Shown piece by piece: positions 42,880 to 52,205 of a DNA stretch of 60,341 nt (within the stretch, counting starts at the first letter, position 1; each line of letters opens with the position of its first letter). Origin of the DNA: Akkermansiaceae bacterium (GTDB taxonomy: Bacteria; Verrucomicrobiota; Verrucomicrobiia; Verrucomicrobiales; Akkermansiaceae); the NCBI GenBank assembly GCA_026421245.1, contig JAPKDJ010000018.1, forward strand, positions 1 to 60,341, written 5' to 3'. The translations under genes and the position numbers were made by a program. The notes under the pieces were generated by a model. It made no database searches. It worked only from the letters and a program-made list of their open reading frames with translations, and was not told the origin of the DNA.

Positions 42880-43866
42880 TTACTTCGCCTCAAACACTGC
42901 CAGCATTTGTCCGGCTTCGTTTGGGGCGCTTCCCTTGCTGTGGAGGAATGCGGTGAAGACGAGAAGCGGTTCGTCATCCGAGTTTCGGATCAAGCTTGCG
43001 GAAGGATTTGAAAAAGCAGTCGATTTTCCCGGTGTCTCCACAGAGATCTTTTTCAGCGGAAGGCCGTCCTTGTCGCACAGGAAAAGCCCCCAGGAACTCC
43101 AGTCACGTCGGGTGTCCTGAACTTCCTGTAGGGAGTAATCTTTTTGTTTCCATTGGAATTTGCTGCGATCACCGAGGTTGCCGTGCCCTCCTCGTTTTTT
43201 GAGAGCGGAATTGATTGTTGTGGATGGCTTGGCGTTCCAGTCCTGGAAGTTCTTCAGGGTTCCCCGGGCGAGCTGATCGACCCGGGCGTTTTCATAGTAG
43301 TGGAATCGCAGGGTGATTTCGGATTGGGCAATGTCACCCTTTTTGATGTCTACGGCCTCGATACTGGGAGTGCCTTCGGCAGTTGGGGCAAGGGTGCGGG
43401 GAATATCGAACTCCTGTGAGAAACGTCCGGCTTTTAAGGCTTTGAGATTTGAGAAGTGGCGGAGTCGCATCCAGCAGGAATTGGGCGCGTCTTTTTCGTA
43501 GGCGAGCAGGAAAGATCCATCAACCGCTTCCTGGATGGTGGCCTGGGAGGAATGTTGATCGAGTTCTTTGACGTGATTCCAGATGCGCAGGTCGGTGGAG
43601 TGAGTCAGGTGGACGGAGAAGATGCCTTTCTTAAGGGAATGGGAGACGCCAAAGTAGCCGGTCTTGGCAGGCCCGGATGGCTGAAAGACATCGAGACAAT
43701 CCATCCCGTGCCCCTTGTCGTCACGAAGCTGGAAGATGCGAATTTTGGCTTGGTTGGTGTTCTCGAGTTTGGTTGCGAGATCGCGCCAGCTGTCGGCACA
43801 GGAGGTTGTGGTCCCAGCCGACAGAAGAATGCCCACGACCTTAAGGAGAGAATAAAATCGAGACAT
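42880..43866 (-). CDS. Secreted protein, probable beta-propeller, possible lipoprotein
   Basis: 328 residues. The N terminus is hydrophobic and ends in TTTSC (Cys 23), which could be a weak lipobox. The body has repeated short beta segments with Trp and Asp turns (HSTDLRIWNHVKEL, AVDGSFLLAYEKDA, ALKKRGGHGNLGD, DWSSWGLFLCDKDG), suggesting a GH43/arabinanase-type five-bladed propeller. The usual catalytic acids cannot be placed. It lies eight bases after the patB-type aminotransferase on the same strand. Function unknown. Confidence 0.7.
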   Translation of the reverse strand: MSRFYSLLKVVGILLSAGTTTSCADSWRDLATKLENTNQAKIRIFQLRDDKGHGMDCLDVFQPSGPAKTGYFGVSHSLKKGIFSVHLTHSTDLRIWNHVKELDQHSSQATIQEAVDGSFLLAYEKDAPNSCWMRLRHFSNLKALKAGRFSQEFDIPRTLAPTAEGTPSIEAVDIKKGDIAQSEITLRFHYYENARVDQLARGTLKNFQDWNAKPSTTINSALKKRGGHGNLGDRSKFQWKQKDYSLQEVQDTRRDWSSWGLFLCDKDGLPLKKISVETPGKSTAFSNPSASLIRNSDDEPLLVFTAFLHSKGSAPNEAGQMLAVFEAK

Positions 43867-43874
43867 AGTGAGTT

Positions 43875-45008
43875 TTAACGAAGGGAATTGACGAGCGTTT
43901 CCAGAGCGGATTTGAGGCGTTCGGTTTGAGTGCCGAAGTTCATTCTTACGCAGCGGCCGTGGCCGAAGTAGGCTCCGTCGGAGAGGAAGAGGCCGGCTTT
44001 TTCAATCACTTGAATGGGATTCTCGATTGGGAGGTCCTTGCAGTCGATCCAGGCGAGGTAGGTGGCTTCGATCTCAGGGATAGTTGCGCCGGGGATTTTT
44101 TCGCGAATGGTGGAGGTGAGGAGGTCACAGTTGGTGCGGAGGTAGGCGAGGAGGTCTTGACGCCAGGGCTCGCCGTGTTTGTAGGCGGCTTCGGCGGCGT
44201 GGTAGGCGATGCAGTTGATCTCGGGAAGAGTGTGTCCGCGTGCGGCGGTGAAGCGACGACGGATGGAGTCGTTCGGAATGACCGCGAAGGCGTAGCCGAG
44301 TCCGGCAATGTTGTAGGTTTTACTGGGGGCGAGCAGAGTGATGGTAGTGTCGCGGAGGGGCTCGGGGAGATTGAGGGCGGAGAAGTGCGGGGTCTTTTTC
44401 TCGTCGAGGATGAGGTCGCAGTGGATTTCGTCGGAGAGAAGAATAAGTTCGTGTTTCTCGCAGAAGGTGGCGAGTTGAAGGATTTCCTCTTTTGTGAAGA
44501 CGCGGCCCATAGGATTTTGGGGATTGCTGAGGACGAAGATCTTGGTCTGCGGGGTGACTTTGGCTTCGAGTGCTTCCCAGTCGAAGGTCCAGTGGCCATC
44601 GACTTTGGCATGATCGACGGTTTGCAGTTCCATCGAGGCATCGTCGTGAATGCCGAGGAAGGGTGGGTAGATGGGAGTGCAGGTGAGGACTGCGTCGCCG
44701 GGTTTGCCAAAGGCACGCGCGGCAAGTGAGAGGGCCGGGACGAGGCCGCCGAGGTGAACGATTTGTTCTTCGGTCGCGGAGTAGCTGATGCGATCTTGGA
44801 GGTAGCCTTGGAGGGTTTCGACGAGTGAGGGATGAGGGACGGCGTAGCCGAAGACTCCGTGATCGACGCGTTCGCGAATGGCTGAGATGACTTCGGGTGG
44901 CGAAGTAAAGTCCATATCGGCAACCCAGTAGGGATCGAGGTCGACCCGGCGGTCCCACTTGAGAGATCCGGTTCCACGGCGGTCGATGGGAGTGTCGAAA
45001 TTCATCAT
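43875..45008 (-). CDS. patB: MalY/PatB-family aminotransferase (cystathionine beta-lyase type)
   Basis: 377 residues, PLP fold type I. Hallmarks of the PatB group: WVADMDFTSPPEV at the start, GVFGYAVPHPSL, SNPQNPMGRVF, LLSDEIHCDLIL and the Schiff-base Lys 230 in APSKTYNIAGLGYAF. Such enzymes cleave C-S bonds of cystathionine or cysteine conjugates. The C-terminal GAYFGHGRCVRMNFG holds the carboxylate-binding Arg. The symbol follows the family; the substrate was not tested. Confidence 0.9.
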   Translation of the reverse strand: MMNFDTPIDRRGTGSLKWDRRVDLDPYWVADMDFTSPPEVISAIRERVDHGVFGYAVPHPSLVETLQGYLQDRISYSATEEQIVHLGGLVPALSLAARAFGKPGDAVLTCTPIYPPFLGIHDDASMELQTVDHAKVDGHWTFDWEALEAKVTPQTKIFVLSNPQNPMGRVFTKEEILQLATFCEKHELILLSDEIHCDLILDEKKTPHFSALNLPEPLRDTTITLLAPSKTYNIAGLGYAFAVIPNDSIRRRFTAARGHTLPEINCIAYHAAEAAYKHGEPWRQDLLAYLRTNCDLLTSTIREKIPGATIPEIEATYLAWIDCKDLPIENPIQVIEKAGLFLSDGAYFGHGRCVRMNFGTQTERLKSALETLVNSLR

Positions 45009-45389
45009 GGGGGAATGATGACTGAGTTGGTGAAGGGGCCAACTACGAAACAGGGGAATATGCGGGGAGGAATTGGGCTCACGCAGAGGCGCGGAGAGTT
45101 TTGATCTGCAGGATTGCTGAAAATCAGGGGACTACAATCGACCGTTCTCTTCTCGCTGGCTGCTGCTGACCTGCTTGCTGAATGGCGAAGGCCGCATGAT
45201 GCCAGAAGAACCAAAATTGCGCTCAAAACTGCGCACGGGGGCGGGTGATTCTTGTTAGCGAAGGAGAATTCAGCGAATATCCGTAGTCCAATTTAATACC
45301 GGATTTCATCGGGACGCTCCAAATCGAAGGTGTTTCCTTTCTTCGCCCAATGGGTGTGATGTGGCGAGATTGACGAAGAGCAGGGGTTG
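45009..45389. other. Intergenic region without recognised gene
   Basis: Frames here on both strands have no recognisable protein and irregular codon use. It should contain the promoter of the patB-type gene on the minus strand, which I could not place. Confidence 0.4.
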
Positions 45390-45408
45390 AAAAGTGGCGG
45401 GGCGCCAC
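45390..45408 (-). terminator. Short terminator hairpin after plsX
   Basis: A perfect 6-bp GC stem (GTGGCG with CGCCAC) with a three-base loop is followed by TTTT on the minus strand. It lies seven bases after the plsX stop. The T-run is short, so efficiency may be modest. Confidence 0.5.
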
Positions 45409-45415
45409 GGCTCCC

Positions 45416-46447
45416 TTAGGGTTCAGCAGGTAAGCTGGCTCTTGCCAGGGCTTCTTCGATCTTCGGGTTGACCTCGTGCTTGAGGGCTTCGGCGGCCATT
45501 TTAAGGGCGTTTTTGACGGCGAGGGTGGAGGAGCCGCCGTGAGCGATGATGACGACACCATTGACTCCCAGAAGAGGGCTGCCTCCGTAGGATTCGTAGT
45601 TGGTGCGCTCCTTGACTGCCTGAAAGGCTCCTTTGCCAAGGAGTGCTCCGGCGATGCGGACGGGGTTCTTTTTGAATTCTTCCTTCATCCACTTGGACAT
45701 GGCCTTGGCGGTCGCTTCGCAACTCTTGAGAACGATGTTTCCGGTGAAGCCGTCGCAGAGGCAGACGTCGAGTTGGGTTTGGAAGAGGTCGTGACCCTCG
45801 ACGTTGCCGCGAAGGGTGAAGGGGGCGTGACCGCGGGCGACGAGGCTCTTGAGGAGAATCATCGTTTCCTTGGTGAAGGTGGTGCCTTTTTCCTCTTCTG
45901 CGCCATTCGACATGATGCCGACCTGGGGATTAGCGATTTTGAGGACTTCACGGGCGTAAACACTGCCCATGATGGCGTAGCCGAGAAGGTGGGAGGGTTT
46001 GGCTTCGGGGTTGGCTCCGGCGTCGAGGAGATTACAGACGCCAAATTCGTTGGGCATGGGTGAGGCGATGCCTGCACGTTGCACCCCTTTGAGGAGGCGG
46101 AGCTTCACGGTGGCGACAGCGACGGCGGCCCCGGTGTTACCGGCGGAGACGAGAGCCTGAGCGTCGCCTTTTTTGACCAATTCGGCGGCGATGGAGATGG
46201 AGGAATTCTTTTTCCGCCGGAGAGCTTTGGCTCCGGACTCCTCCATACCGACGACTTCGGAAGCCTCGACGAAAGTGGCACGAGGGTCGGTGAGGCCACA
46301 ATTCTGTGCGGCCTCTTTCAATTGTTCAACAGGACCGGTGAGGATGATGGACTCAATTTCGGAGTTTTCTGCGAGGATATCGCGCGCTCCTTCGAGATTG
46401 ACGAGCGGGGCGTGATCTCCGCCCATGGCGTCGAGTGCAATCTTCAT
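45416..46447 (-). CDS. plsX: Phosphate acyltransferase PlsX
   Basis: 343 residues from the ATG at 46447 (a GTG lies one codon before). PlsX makes acyl-phosphate from acyl-ACP for phospholipid synthesis. Motifs: KIALDAMGGDHAP, LVSAGNTGA, GIASPMPN, LLDAGAN, LCDGFTGNIVLK and the end GVVIIAHGGSS. It lies downstream of rpmF as in many bacteria, but a terminator-like hairpin separates the two. The fab genes that usually follow are absent here; convergent or spacer sequence follows instead. Confidence 0.96.
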   Translation of the reverse strand: MKIALDAMGGDHAPLVNLEGARDILAENSEIESIILTGPVEQLKEAAQNCGLTDPRATFVEASEVVGMEESGAKALRRKKNSSISIAAELVKKGDAQALVSAGNTGAAVAVATVKLRLLKGVQRAGIASPMPNEFGVCNLLDAGANPEAKPSHLLGYAIMGSVYAREVLKIANPQVGIMSNGAEEEKGTTFTKETMILLKSLVARGHAPFTLRGNVEGHDLFQTQLDVCLCDGFTGNIVLKSCEATAKAMSKWMKEEFKKNPVRIAGALLGKGAFQAVKERTNYESYGGSPLLGVNGVVIIAHGGSSTLAVKNALKMAAEALKHEVNPKIEEALARASLPAEP

Positions 46448-46453
46448 CACGGT

Positions 46454-46481
46454 AAAAAAGCGCGGAGGGTGCCCCCGCGCT
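46454..46481 (-). terminator. Terminator-like hairpin between rpmF and plsX
   Basis: On the minus strand AGCGCGGG pairs with CCGCGCT around a short loop, followed by six T residues, only six bases before the plsX ATG. The position leaves no room for a ribosome binding site. It could limit plsX expression relative to rpmF or form part of an attenuator. Confidence 0.7.
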
Positions 46482-46517
46482 CATTGAGTTTTGGAAAATG
46501 ATATCAGATGACGGGAC

Positions 46518-46700
46518 CTAGACGAGGTCGACGTCAACCACCTGACGCTCGCGGTAAGTTCCACAAGAAGGGCAGGCAATGTGCCCAGGCACGTTGGATC
46601 CGCACTCAGGACAGGTTTTGAGGAGAGGTTTACGCCAACGGTTGGCTCCGCGGCGGAGCTTCTGTTTGTGCTTGGAGGTGCGACGTTTTGGTGAGGCCAT
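46518..46700 (-). CDS. rpmF: 50S ribosomal protein L32
   Basis: 60 residues from the ATG at 46700; upstream codons belong to no L32. The start [17 protein letters not shown] and the zinc-binding pairs C-P-E-C-G and C-P-S-C-G are diagnostic. It is encoded between the YceD-type gene and plsX, the common yceD-rpmF-plsX order. Confidence 0.97.
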   Translation of the reverse strand: MASPKRRTSKHKQKLRRGANRWRKPLLKTCPECGSNVPGHIACPSCGTYRERQVVDVDLV

Positions 46701-46720
46701 GAGTCTGGTTTGTAAGAAAG

Positions 46721-47203
46721 TTAATCTTGAGAGCCGAGAGAGTCGAGAGCACCCCATGGATTGGGCTTTTCTTGCGCGGGGGCGTTGTCTACACCATCAT
46801 CAGCGGGTTTGTCTACTGCTAAATACTTCGGATCGATTTCGCATTTTCCGGGTGAGTCGCCGTTCTCACAACGTGGGTTGGTGGGGAGTTCAAGGAGGAT
46901 TTCCTCTCGGATTTGGGGTCCGGAGTCTACGAATCCGTCATTTCCGAGCTCGATACTGATAGCCGCCGAGGGCATGGAGATGGTTTTGGGGAATGGGTGG
47001 AGGCTGCGCATGCAGGTGAGCTCGAAGGTGGCTTCCAAGCTGCCGGTAAGGAGGAGCTCGGTGTCGAAGCGCTGGGCAAAGAGCGAGTATTTCAGAGGGC
47101 TGACACGGATGATGTCGCTTTCCTTGAGGTCAAGAACTTCGGGAGGGATTTCCCCTTCGATGTGCTGTCCTTCGTCGGGCAGATTGGCGAGGTCGATCTT
47201 CAT
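46721..47203 (-). CDS. DUF177/YceD family protein
   Basis: 160 residues from the ATG at 47203. It matches YceD/DUF177 in position and in form: [11 protein letters not shown] at the start, [33 protein letters not shown] and an acidic C terminus with [12 protein letters not shown]. The family is linked to 23S rRNA or L32 maturation and is usually next to rpmF, as here. It stands 20 bases upstream of rpmF and is divergent from aat. Confidence 0.88.
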   Translation of the reverse strand: MKIDLANLPDEGQHIEGEIPPEVLDLKESDIIRVSPLKYSLFAQRFDTELLLTGSLEATFELTCMRSLHPFPKTISMPSAAISIELGNDGFVDSGPQIREEILLELPTNPRCENGDSPGKCEIDPKYLAVDKPADDGVDNAPAQEKPNPWGALDSLGSQD

Positions 47204-47253
47204 AAGTGGAATTGTAGGTTGAATTGTGCGCATTGCATCGCGAAAATCGGGGC

Positions 47254-47814
47254 GTGGATAAAATTCCGACTGAAATCCTTATAGGTGCCTATGTGGAAGG
47301 CGTATTTCCGATGTCGGAAGAGGGTGAGATTTATTGGTTTCAGCCAAAGGAGCGGGGGATCATCCCGCTGGACGAGCGGTTTCATATTCCGCACGGGTTG
47401 AAGCGGGCGATGAAGAAGCGGCCTTTTGAGGTGAGGTTTGACACGGCCTTTCGGGAGGTGATGGAGAGATGTAGTGATCGTGAGGAGACGTGGATCGATC
47501 CAATTATTTTGGAGAGTTACTGCGAGTTATTTGAGCAGGGATTTGCGCATTCGGTGGAATGCTGGGACGAGGACGGACTTCAGGGGGGGCTCTACGGAGT
47601 TCGGCTGGGGAGGGCGTTTTTTGGGGAGAGCATGTTTAGCCGGAAGACGGATGCGAGTAAGATCGCGTTGGTGAAATTAGTGGATTGGTTGAGAGAAGAG
47701 GGGGCGATTTTGTTAGATACGCAGTGGATGACTGATCATTTGAAGACTTTTGGCGGCTACGAAGTGCCTGCGGCGGAGTATCGAAAGATGCTGGCGAAGG
47801 CGGTGGAGATATAG
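47254..47814 (+). CDS. aat: Leucyl/phenylalanyl-tRNA--protein transferase
   Basis: 186 residues from the GTG at 47254; TTG starts at 47224 and 47233 are possible. It moves Leu or Phe from tRNA to basic N termini in the N-end rule pathway. Motifs: LIGAYVEGVFPMSEEG, WFQPKERGIIPLD, FHIPHGLKRAMKK, TWIDPIILESY, GGLYGVRLGRAFFGESMFS and LLDTQWMTDHLKTFG. ClpS and ClpA are not nearby. It is divergent from the YceD-type gene. Confidence 0.95.
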   Translation: MDKIPTEILIGAYVEGVFPMSEEGEIYWFQPKERGIIPLDERFHIPHGLKRAMKKRPFEVRFDTAFREVMERCSDREETWIDPIILESYCELFEQGFAHSVECWDEDGLQGGLYGVRLGRAFFGESMFSRKTDASKIALVKLVDWLREEGAILLDTQWMTDHLKTFGGYEVPAAEYRKMLAKAVEI

Positions 47815-47865
47815 TGGTTTTGAATTTAGTTGGTGTGAAGATGGGGGGGCTGTATTTTCGTTGAA

Positions 47866-48867
47866 GTGGATCAAGTCGCGCCAGAGAAGGAAAAGCTCCC
47901 AAGGAAGTGGTCTTGGTTTTTGACCTTGGGCTTTGCGTTATTGATGTGGATTTGCGCGGCGATCGTTTCATTTAAGGTCGATCCGGAGGCGGCGTTTTGG
48001 AAGCGGGTGGTGAAGCTGAAACAGGAGAGGGTTTCCATGGAGAGGGAAGGGAGGATTGAAGGTCCGATGATCTTTGTCGGAGGAGGATCGAGTTGTTCGT
48101 TTTCGATTCATCCTGATGTGCTGACTGAAGTGATGGGATGGCGGGCCGTCAACATGGGCGGTTCGGCGGGAATGGGGTATCGATACCTCATTGATTTGGC
48201 GACGAGCAGGGCAGAGAGGGGCGACATTGTTATCCTGCATCTCGAGCCTGCAATCTTTCGCGGTAAGGAGAAGCGGATGACGCCCCTGGCGGTGAAGGTG
48301 GATTTGGCGCGTTTTCCGACAGGGCTCAGTGGCGGGGTGTTTGAGGATGAGCTTTATGAGGAACCCGTGGCGGAGTTATTGGCGGCCCTACGTCCGGGCG
48401 CGAAGTTTCTCGGGACGCTGGCTGCCAAGATGGTGAGGTCGGGACCTTTGTATCGATATCAGTTGGCGGACATTCGAGGAAATGGAACGCTCAGTTGCAA
48501 AACCTCTGCTCCCAATCCCGATGTGGGGTCTTTCAAGGCAATGAGGCACTGGCTTGATGACGGGGTTGTGCAGGAAGATTTAAGGAAACTGGCAGAGTAT
48601 GCTGAGGAGAGGGGCGTGATGATTTTTTTCACACTGCCATGGGAGTCGTTTCGGTCTGAAGTTCTGGTGGCGCAGCGCGACGAGCATAGCGCTTATCTAG
48701 ATGGGATTGCGGAACATTTACCTGTTCTGCGAGATGAGATGATGGGGGCGGTGGGTGATAATTCTCTCTTCCTGGATACGGGGTATCACATGACTGAGGA
48801 AGGCGGGCGGCTTAGGACGCGGGTGTTGGCGGAGGCTTTGAAACCCTTTTCTTTTAAAGAGGAATGA
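47866..48867 (+). CDS. SGNH/GDSL-like protein paired with MBOAT
   Basis: 333 residues from a GTG. One N-terminal membrane segment (FLTLGFALLMWICAAIVSF) leaves the rest outside. The core begins MIFVGGGSSCSFSIHPDVL, the place of the GDS-type nucleophile, then NMGGSAGMGYRYL, and ends with FLDTGYHMTEEGGRL, which supplies the D-x-x-H of SGNH enzymes. Such proteins complete O-acetylation systems of the AlgJ/DltD kind. The next gene, an MBOAT transferase, overlaps its stop by four bases, so the pair probably modifies an exported glycan. Confidence 0.75.
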   Translation: MDQVAPEKEKLPRKWSWFLTLGFALLMWICAAIVSFKVDPEAAFWKRVVKLKQERVSMEREGRIEGPMIFVGGGSSCSFSIHPDVLTEVMGWRAVNMGGSAGMGYRYLIDLATSRAERGDIVILHLEPAIFRGKEKRMTPLAVKVDLARFPTGLSGGVFEDELYEEPVAELLAALRPGAKFLGTLAAKMVRSGPLYRYQLADIRGNGTLSCKTSAPNPDVGSFKAMRHWLDDGVVQEDLRKLAEYAEERGVMIFFTLPWESFRSEVLVAQRDEHSAYLDGIAEHLPVLRDEMMGAVGDNSLFLDTGYHMTEEGGRLRTRVLAEALKPFSFKEE

Positions 48868-50225
48868 ATTTCGCCTCGCTGACATTCTGGGTGGCTTTGG
48901 TGGGGGGATTTGCGGTTCTGTCGCTGGTCCGCTTGTTTTTTGGAAATTCGGAACGCTTTGATCGTGCGGCTTTTGTGGTGCTGAGTCTTTTTCTCTTGGG
49001 TGTGGAGAGTTTGGAAACCGTGGCGATTTTTGGGTGGGTGGCTTTGGTGGGGTATGGGGGGCTATTTTGTCGAAGCCGGGGGCTACTTTGGGTGGTTGGT
49101 ATTCTGATGCTGTCTCCTCTGACTTACTATAAATACAGTGGTTTTTTGACAGAGGTTTTCTCAGGGGAGAGGCCGGCGGCACACGCGCTGATTCCGATGG
49201 GGATTTCATTCTATAGCTTTCAAATTCTCTCCTTTGTGATCGATAGTTTTCGTGAGAGAGAGGAGAGGCCGCGAGTGGTGGATTATCTTAATTTCGCGAG
49301 CTTTTTTCCTCAGATTGTCGCTGGGCCGATCGAGAGGAGGAAAGATCTTTTGCCGCAGGTGAAGGGGTTGAAATTTGCGTTGCGTCGAGAGGCGGTGGAA
49401 GTGGGGATTCCCTGGATTGTGCTGGGGCTTTTTCTGAAGCTGGCGCTCGCGGAAAACTTTGCGTTGCTTGATCGAGAGATGAGGTCCGTTGCGGTGAACG
49501 CGGTTCAGGTGTGGCTGGAAGCGGGATTCTTTGCCTTTCGGATCTACTTCGATTTTGCAGGGTATTCCTTCATCGCTCTTGGTTTGGCGCGGTGCTTTGG
49601 GATTCGTCTGACTTTGAATTTTCGAAGCCCGTATCTCGCGAGGAATTTGCAGGATTTTTGGCGACAGTGGCATGTCACCCTGTCGCGTTGGTTTCGAGAT
49701 TATCTCTTTATCCCAATGGGTGGAAGCCGGGTGAAGTTTTGGGGAGTGAATCTGATGGTGGTTTTCCTGGTGTCTGGTCTTTGGCACGGAGCAGGGTGGA
49801 ATTTTTTGATCTGGGGTGGGCTGCACGGGGCCGGGGTTTGGCTTTGTGTGATGATGGGGGAACGAAAAATGCCGACGATTGTGTCGTGGGGAATCACGAT
49901 GACCTTCGTGATGTTATCGTGGATTTTCTTCAAAGAGAGTGAGTGGAGTGTGGCGTCGCAAAAAACACGAATGGTGTTTTCTCCGGGGAACTACGGCCTC
50001 AATCCGTCTGCGATTCTTGGAGTGTTTCAAGATCCCAAGACCGTGATTCTTGCCGTGATTGTGGTGGGTCTTTCGGTCGTAGTGATGGCTGGTGAGTGGT
50101 GGTCACGGCGGAGCGGAGAACTCTATGGGGTGTTTATGAATCGATGGGTGCAGTTGCTCCTGATTGCGGGGATCTTCTTCCTGTCTCCATCTGAAGAAAG
50201 CCGCTTCATTTACTTCAATTTCTAG
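48864..50225 (+). CDS. MBOAT-family O-acyltransferase (AlgI-like)
   Basis: 453 residues with about ten membrane segments. The MBOAT hallmarks are GISFYSFQILSFVID, FFPQIVAGPIER, YFDFAGYS, FWRQWHVTLSRWFRDYLFIP and the invariant His in LVSGLWHGAGWNF. AlgI-type enzymes carry acetyl groups across the membrane to an extracellular polysaccharide together with an SGNH partner, encoded here by the overlapping upstream gene. The polysaccharide is unknown; no alginate gene is nearby. Confidence 0.93.
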   Translation: MNFASLTFWVALVGGFAVLSLVRLFFGNSERFDRAAFVVLSLFLLGVESLETVAIFGWVALVGYGGLFCRSRGLLWVVGILMLSPLTYYKYSGFLTEVFSGERPAAHALIPMGISFYSFQILSFVIDSFREREERPRVVDYLNFASFFPQIVAGPIERRKDLLPQVKGLKFALRREAVEVGIPWIVLGLFLKLALAENFALLDREMRSVAVNAVQVWLEAGFFAFRIYFDFAGYSFIALGLARCFGIRLTLNFRSPYLARNLQDFWRQWHVTLSRWFRDYLFIPMGGSRVKFWGVNLMVVFLVSGLWHGAGWNFLIWGGLHGAGVWLCVMMGERKMPTIVSWGITMTFVMLSWIFFKESEWSVASQKTRMVFSPGNYGLNPSAILGVFQDPKTVILAVIVVGLSVVVMAGEWWSRRSGELYGVFMNRWVQLLLIAGIFFLSPSEESRFIYFNF

Positions 50226-51001
50226 CGTTCGCTTTTTGCTGCTCACCTCGTCCAAGATTATTCACTCTCAGGGCAATGAAGTCCGGTTGCCTAATCTTGA
50301 AATCTGCCTTGTTGTCGACGTCCGCGGCTTTTGGGGTATTCGCTCCAAAGAGAGTCCCTTCGTGAGTTCGCGAGACATCTTGAATCACGATGACTGGGCG
50401 CGGAGGGACGCTGAGTTATTACTGAATCTAGCCATGACGATCGGGGGCTACTTGAACCTGCCACACCCTAAGTCTCGGCATCAAAAAACTTAGGAAGCGT
50501 GGGAGAATTCACTCCCTGGAAATGGCAAGAAATTTGTGGAGATCATTGTGAGAGCTTTCGATCCAACAGCTTGAAAGCATGTTCCGCTGCCTTGTATTTT
50601 TTTTGGCCATTTGAGGTTCAAGCGGACGACGACCAGTGATTGGGAGGGCCTCAATAAGGCCGCCCTGCAGTTAGGTCACTTGTCATGCCAAGGACCGCAA
50701 AGAATCAGAGGGCAACAGAGGAGCCTGCCAGCACTTGAGGGGGCTTGCTCATTCGATCCGTTTCAGAAGCTCTTTCTGGTCGTAGGTCCGAGGCTGGAGG
50801 CCTCAAATTGGTCGCGGCTTGGAAGCCTGATGTTGAGGCTGATAAGAGCGTGAGTTTTGAATTTTCAGTCACCTCCGGTCAGTCGCGCGTTTTGCTCCGG
50901 GAGAAGTAAGAAATCATTTCGATCGATTTGGAATCTGGTGAGAAAAACTGAGGGAAATTTGATCATGGAGAACCTTTGCTCGAAATGGAGTATTCGCAAG
51001 G
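50226..51001. other. Long intergenic region without recognised gene
   Basis: A plus-strand frame continues from 50226 to 50493 out of frame with the MBOAT gene, but I see no family match. A stem-loop (GGCCT, five-base loop, AGGCC) lies near 50648-50664. Other short frames look random. This may be degraded sequence. Confidence 0.4.
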
Positions 51002-51640
51002 TCAGGATCGAGTCTCAATGACAGCGTGTCTTAGGTCATTCACGGAGCCGAGGAGCGGAAAGTCTTCAGGAGTGCCGTATCCCCAAGAGAAGATGAGAGG
51101 GATGAGGTTAGCCGCTTTGGCAGTGGCCAGATCGACGGTGGAGTCTCCCACATAAGCGACTTCTTCGGGCGCGAGGTTCCAACCGGAGACGATTTGTAAA
51201 GCTGTAGTGGGGTCGGGCTTTTTTAGAAACGCTTTTTGATGACCGCGAATGGGTTTGAAGAGATGGGTTGGGAAGAGGGTTTCGACAATCTCCACGGTAT
51301 ATAAGTGGGGTTTGTTTGAGAGGACTGCCATGGGGATGTTCTCTCCATGGAGTTCTTCGAGGAGGGTCGTCATTCCGGGGTAGGGATGGGTGCCGGTTTT
51401 CCAGTCATTCGGATAGTGTTTTTGGAATCCCGCGACCACTTCGCCGGACCGAGTGCAGTGGTCGTTCCCGAGTGCACGGTTCACGAGGGTTTCGACCCCG
51501 TCTCCGATGTATCCTTTGACCGCTTCTTCCGGATGAGCTGGGAGCCCGAGTTCCTCCAGAGAATGGTTGAGTGCTGCCGCGATTCCGGGGAGGGAATCGA
51601 CGAGGGTGCCATCGAGATCGAAAATCAGTCCGCGAATCAC
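51002..51640 (-). CDS. gph: Phosphoglycolate phosphatase-like HAD hydrolase
   Basis: 212 residues from the GTG at 51640, which gives the standard IRGLIFDLDGTLVDSLPG start; longer upstream frames run into the divergent gene. HAD motif I is FDLDGTLVDS, motif II the Ser in MAVLSNKP, motif III Lys in FLKKPDPTTAL, and motif IV YVGDSTVDLATAKAA. The cap begins IAAALNHSLEELGLP, as in Gph. It likely removes phosphoglycolate from DNA repair or oxygenase activity; other substrates are possible. Confidence 0.88.
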   Translation of the reverse strand: MIRGLIFDLDGTLVDSLPGIAAALNHSLEELGLPAHPEEAVKGYIGDGVETLVNRALGNDHCTRSGEVVAGFQKHYPNDWKTGTHPYPGMTTLLEELHGENIPMAVLSNKPHLYTVEIVETLFPTHLFKPIRGHQKAFLKKPDPTTALQIVSGWNLAPEEVAYVGDSTVDLATAKAANLIPLIFSWGYGTPEDFPLLGSVNDLRHAVIETRS

Positions 51641-51722
51641 GGCCTTGCGATAATGGGAAAAGGTGAATTTTTCGAGGCTTGTTTTGACAGAGTGAGTTAG
51701 TTGTGGAAGTAGTCTCAGCGAC

Positions 51723-52145
51723 ATGAAATTCACCTTTTCAATCAAGACTCTGGCTCTCGCTTCCGTGATGAGCCTCGGAATGCTCGCTCCTGCTAACGCT
51801 GACGACGATGAGACCCCGCTCGGCAAGCAAATGGAAATCCTCAGTGGTTCCTTAAAGAAGCTTCGTAAGGCTGAGACCACCGAGGATAAGGTCGCTCTCG
51901 TTCTTGCCGCCCAAGCTGCTACCATCAAGACCCTTGCGTATCTCCCCATGGTTTTTTTGGACCTTAAAGATGAGAAGGAAAAGGCCAAGGCAACCTCCGG
52001 CTACAAAATGCTGGTGGGTCAGACCTACGTGAAGCTTTGCCAACTGGAGATGGCTTATCTCGCCGGTGACGAAGACAAGGCCGATGAAATCAAAGGCCAG
52101 CTCAAGGATCTCAAAAAAGAGGGTCACGAGAAATACACCGAGTAA
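51723..52145 (+). CDS. Cytochrome b562-like periplasmic protein
   Basis: 140 residues with a signal peptide (cleavage after ANA, residue 26). The mature part is a four-helix bundle like cytochrome b562: QMEILSGSLKKLRKAET aligns with the start of CybC and holds Met 37 at the haem-ligand position, and KEGHEKYTE at the C terminus holds His 135 at the other ligand position. A YKMLVGQTYVKL segment matches the family's third helix. Haem binding is an inference from these two residues. A strong terminator follows the gene, so it is monocistronic. Confidence 0.72.
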   Translation: MKFTFSIKTLALASVMSLGMLAPANADDDETPLGKQMEILSGSLKKLRKAETTEDKVALVLAAQAATIKTLAYLPMVFLDLKDEKEKAKATSGYKMLVGQTYVKLCQLEMAYLAGDEDKADEIKGQLKDLKKEGHEKYTE

Positions 52146-52170
52146 GCTCTGCTGGATTCAATTTTTCAAA

Positions 52171-52205
52171 AACGCCCGATCAGATTATCTGGTCGGGCGT
52201 TTTTT
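52171..52205 (+). terminator. Strong rho-independent terminator
   Basis: A 12-bp stem (ACGCCCGATCAG with CTGGTCGGGCGT, one G-T pair) and a short loop are followed by six T. It ends the cytochrome b562-like gene 25 bases after its stop. The A-run on the other side could also let it work on the minus strand. Confidence 0.88.
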
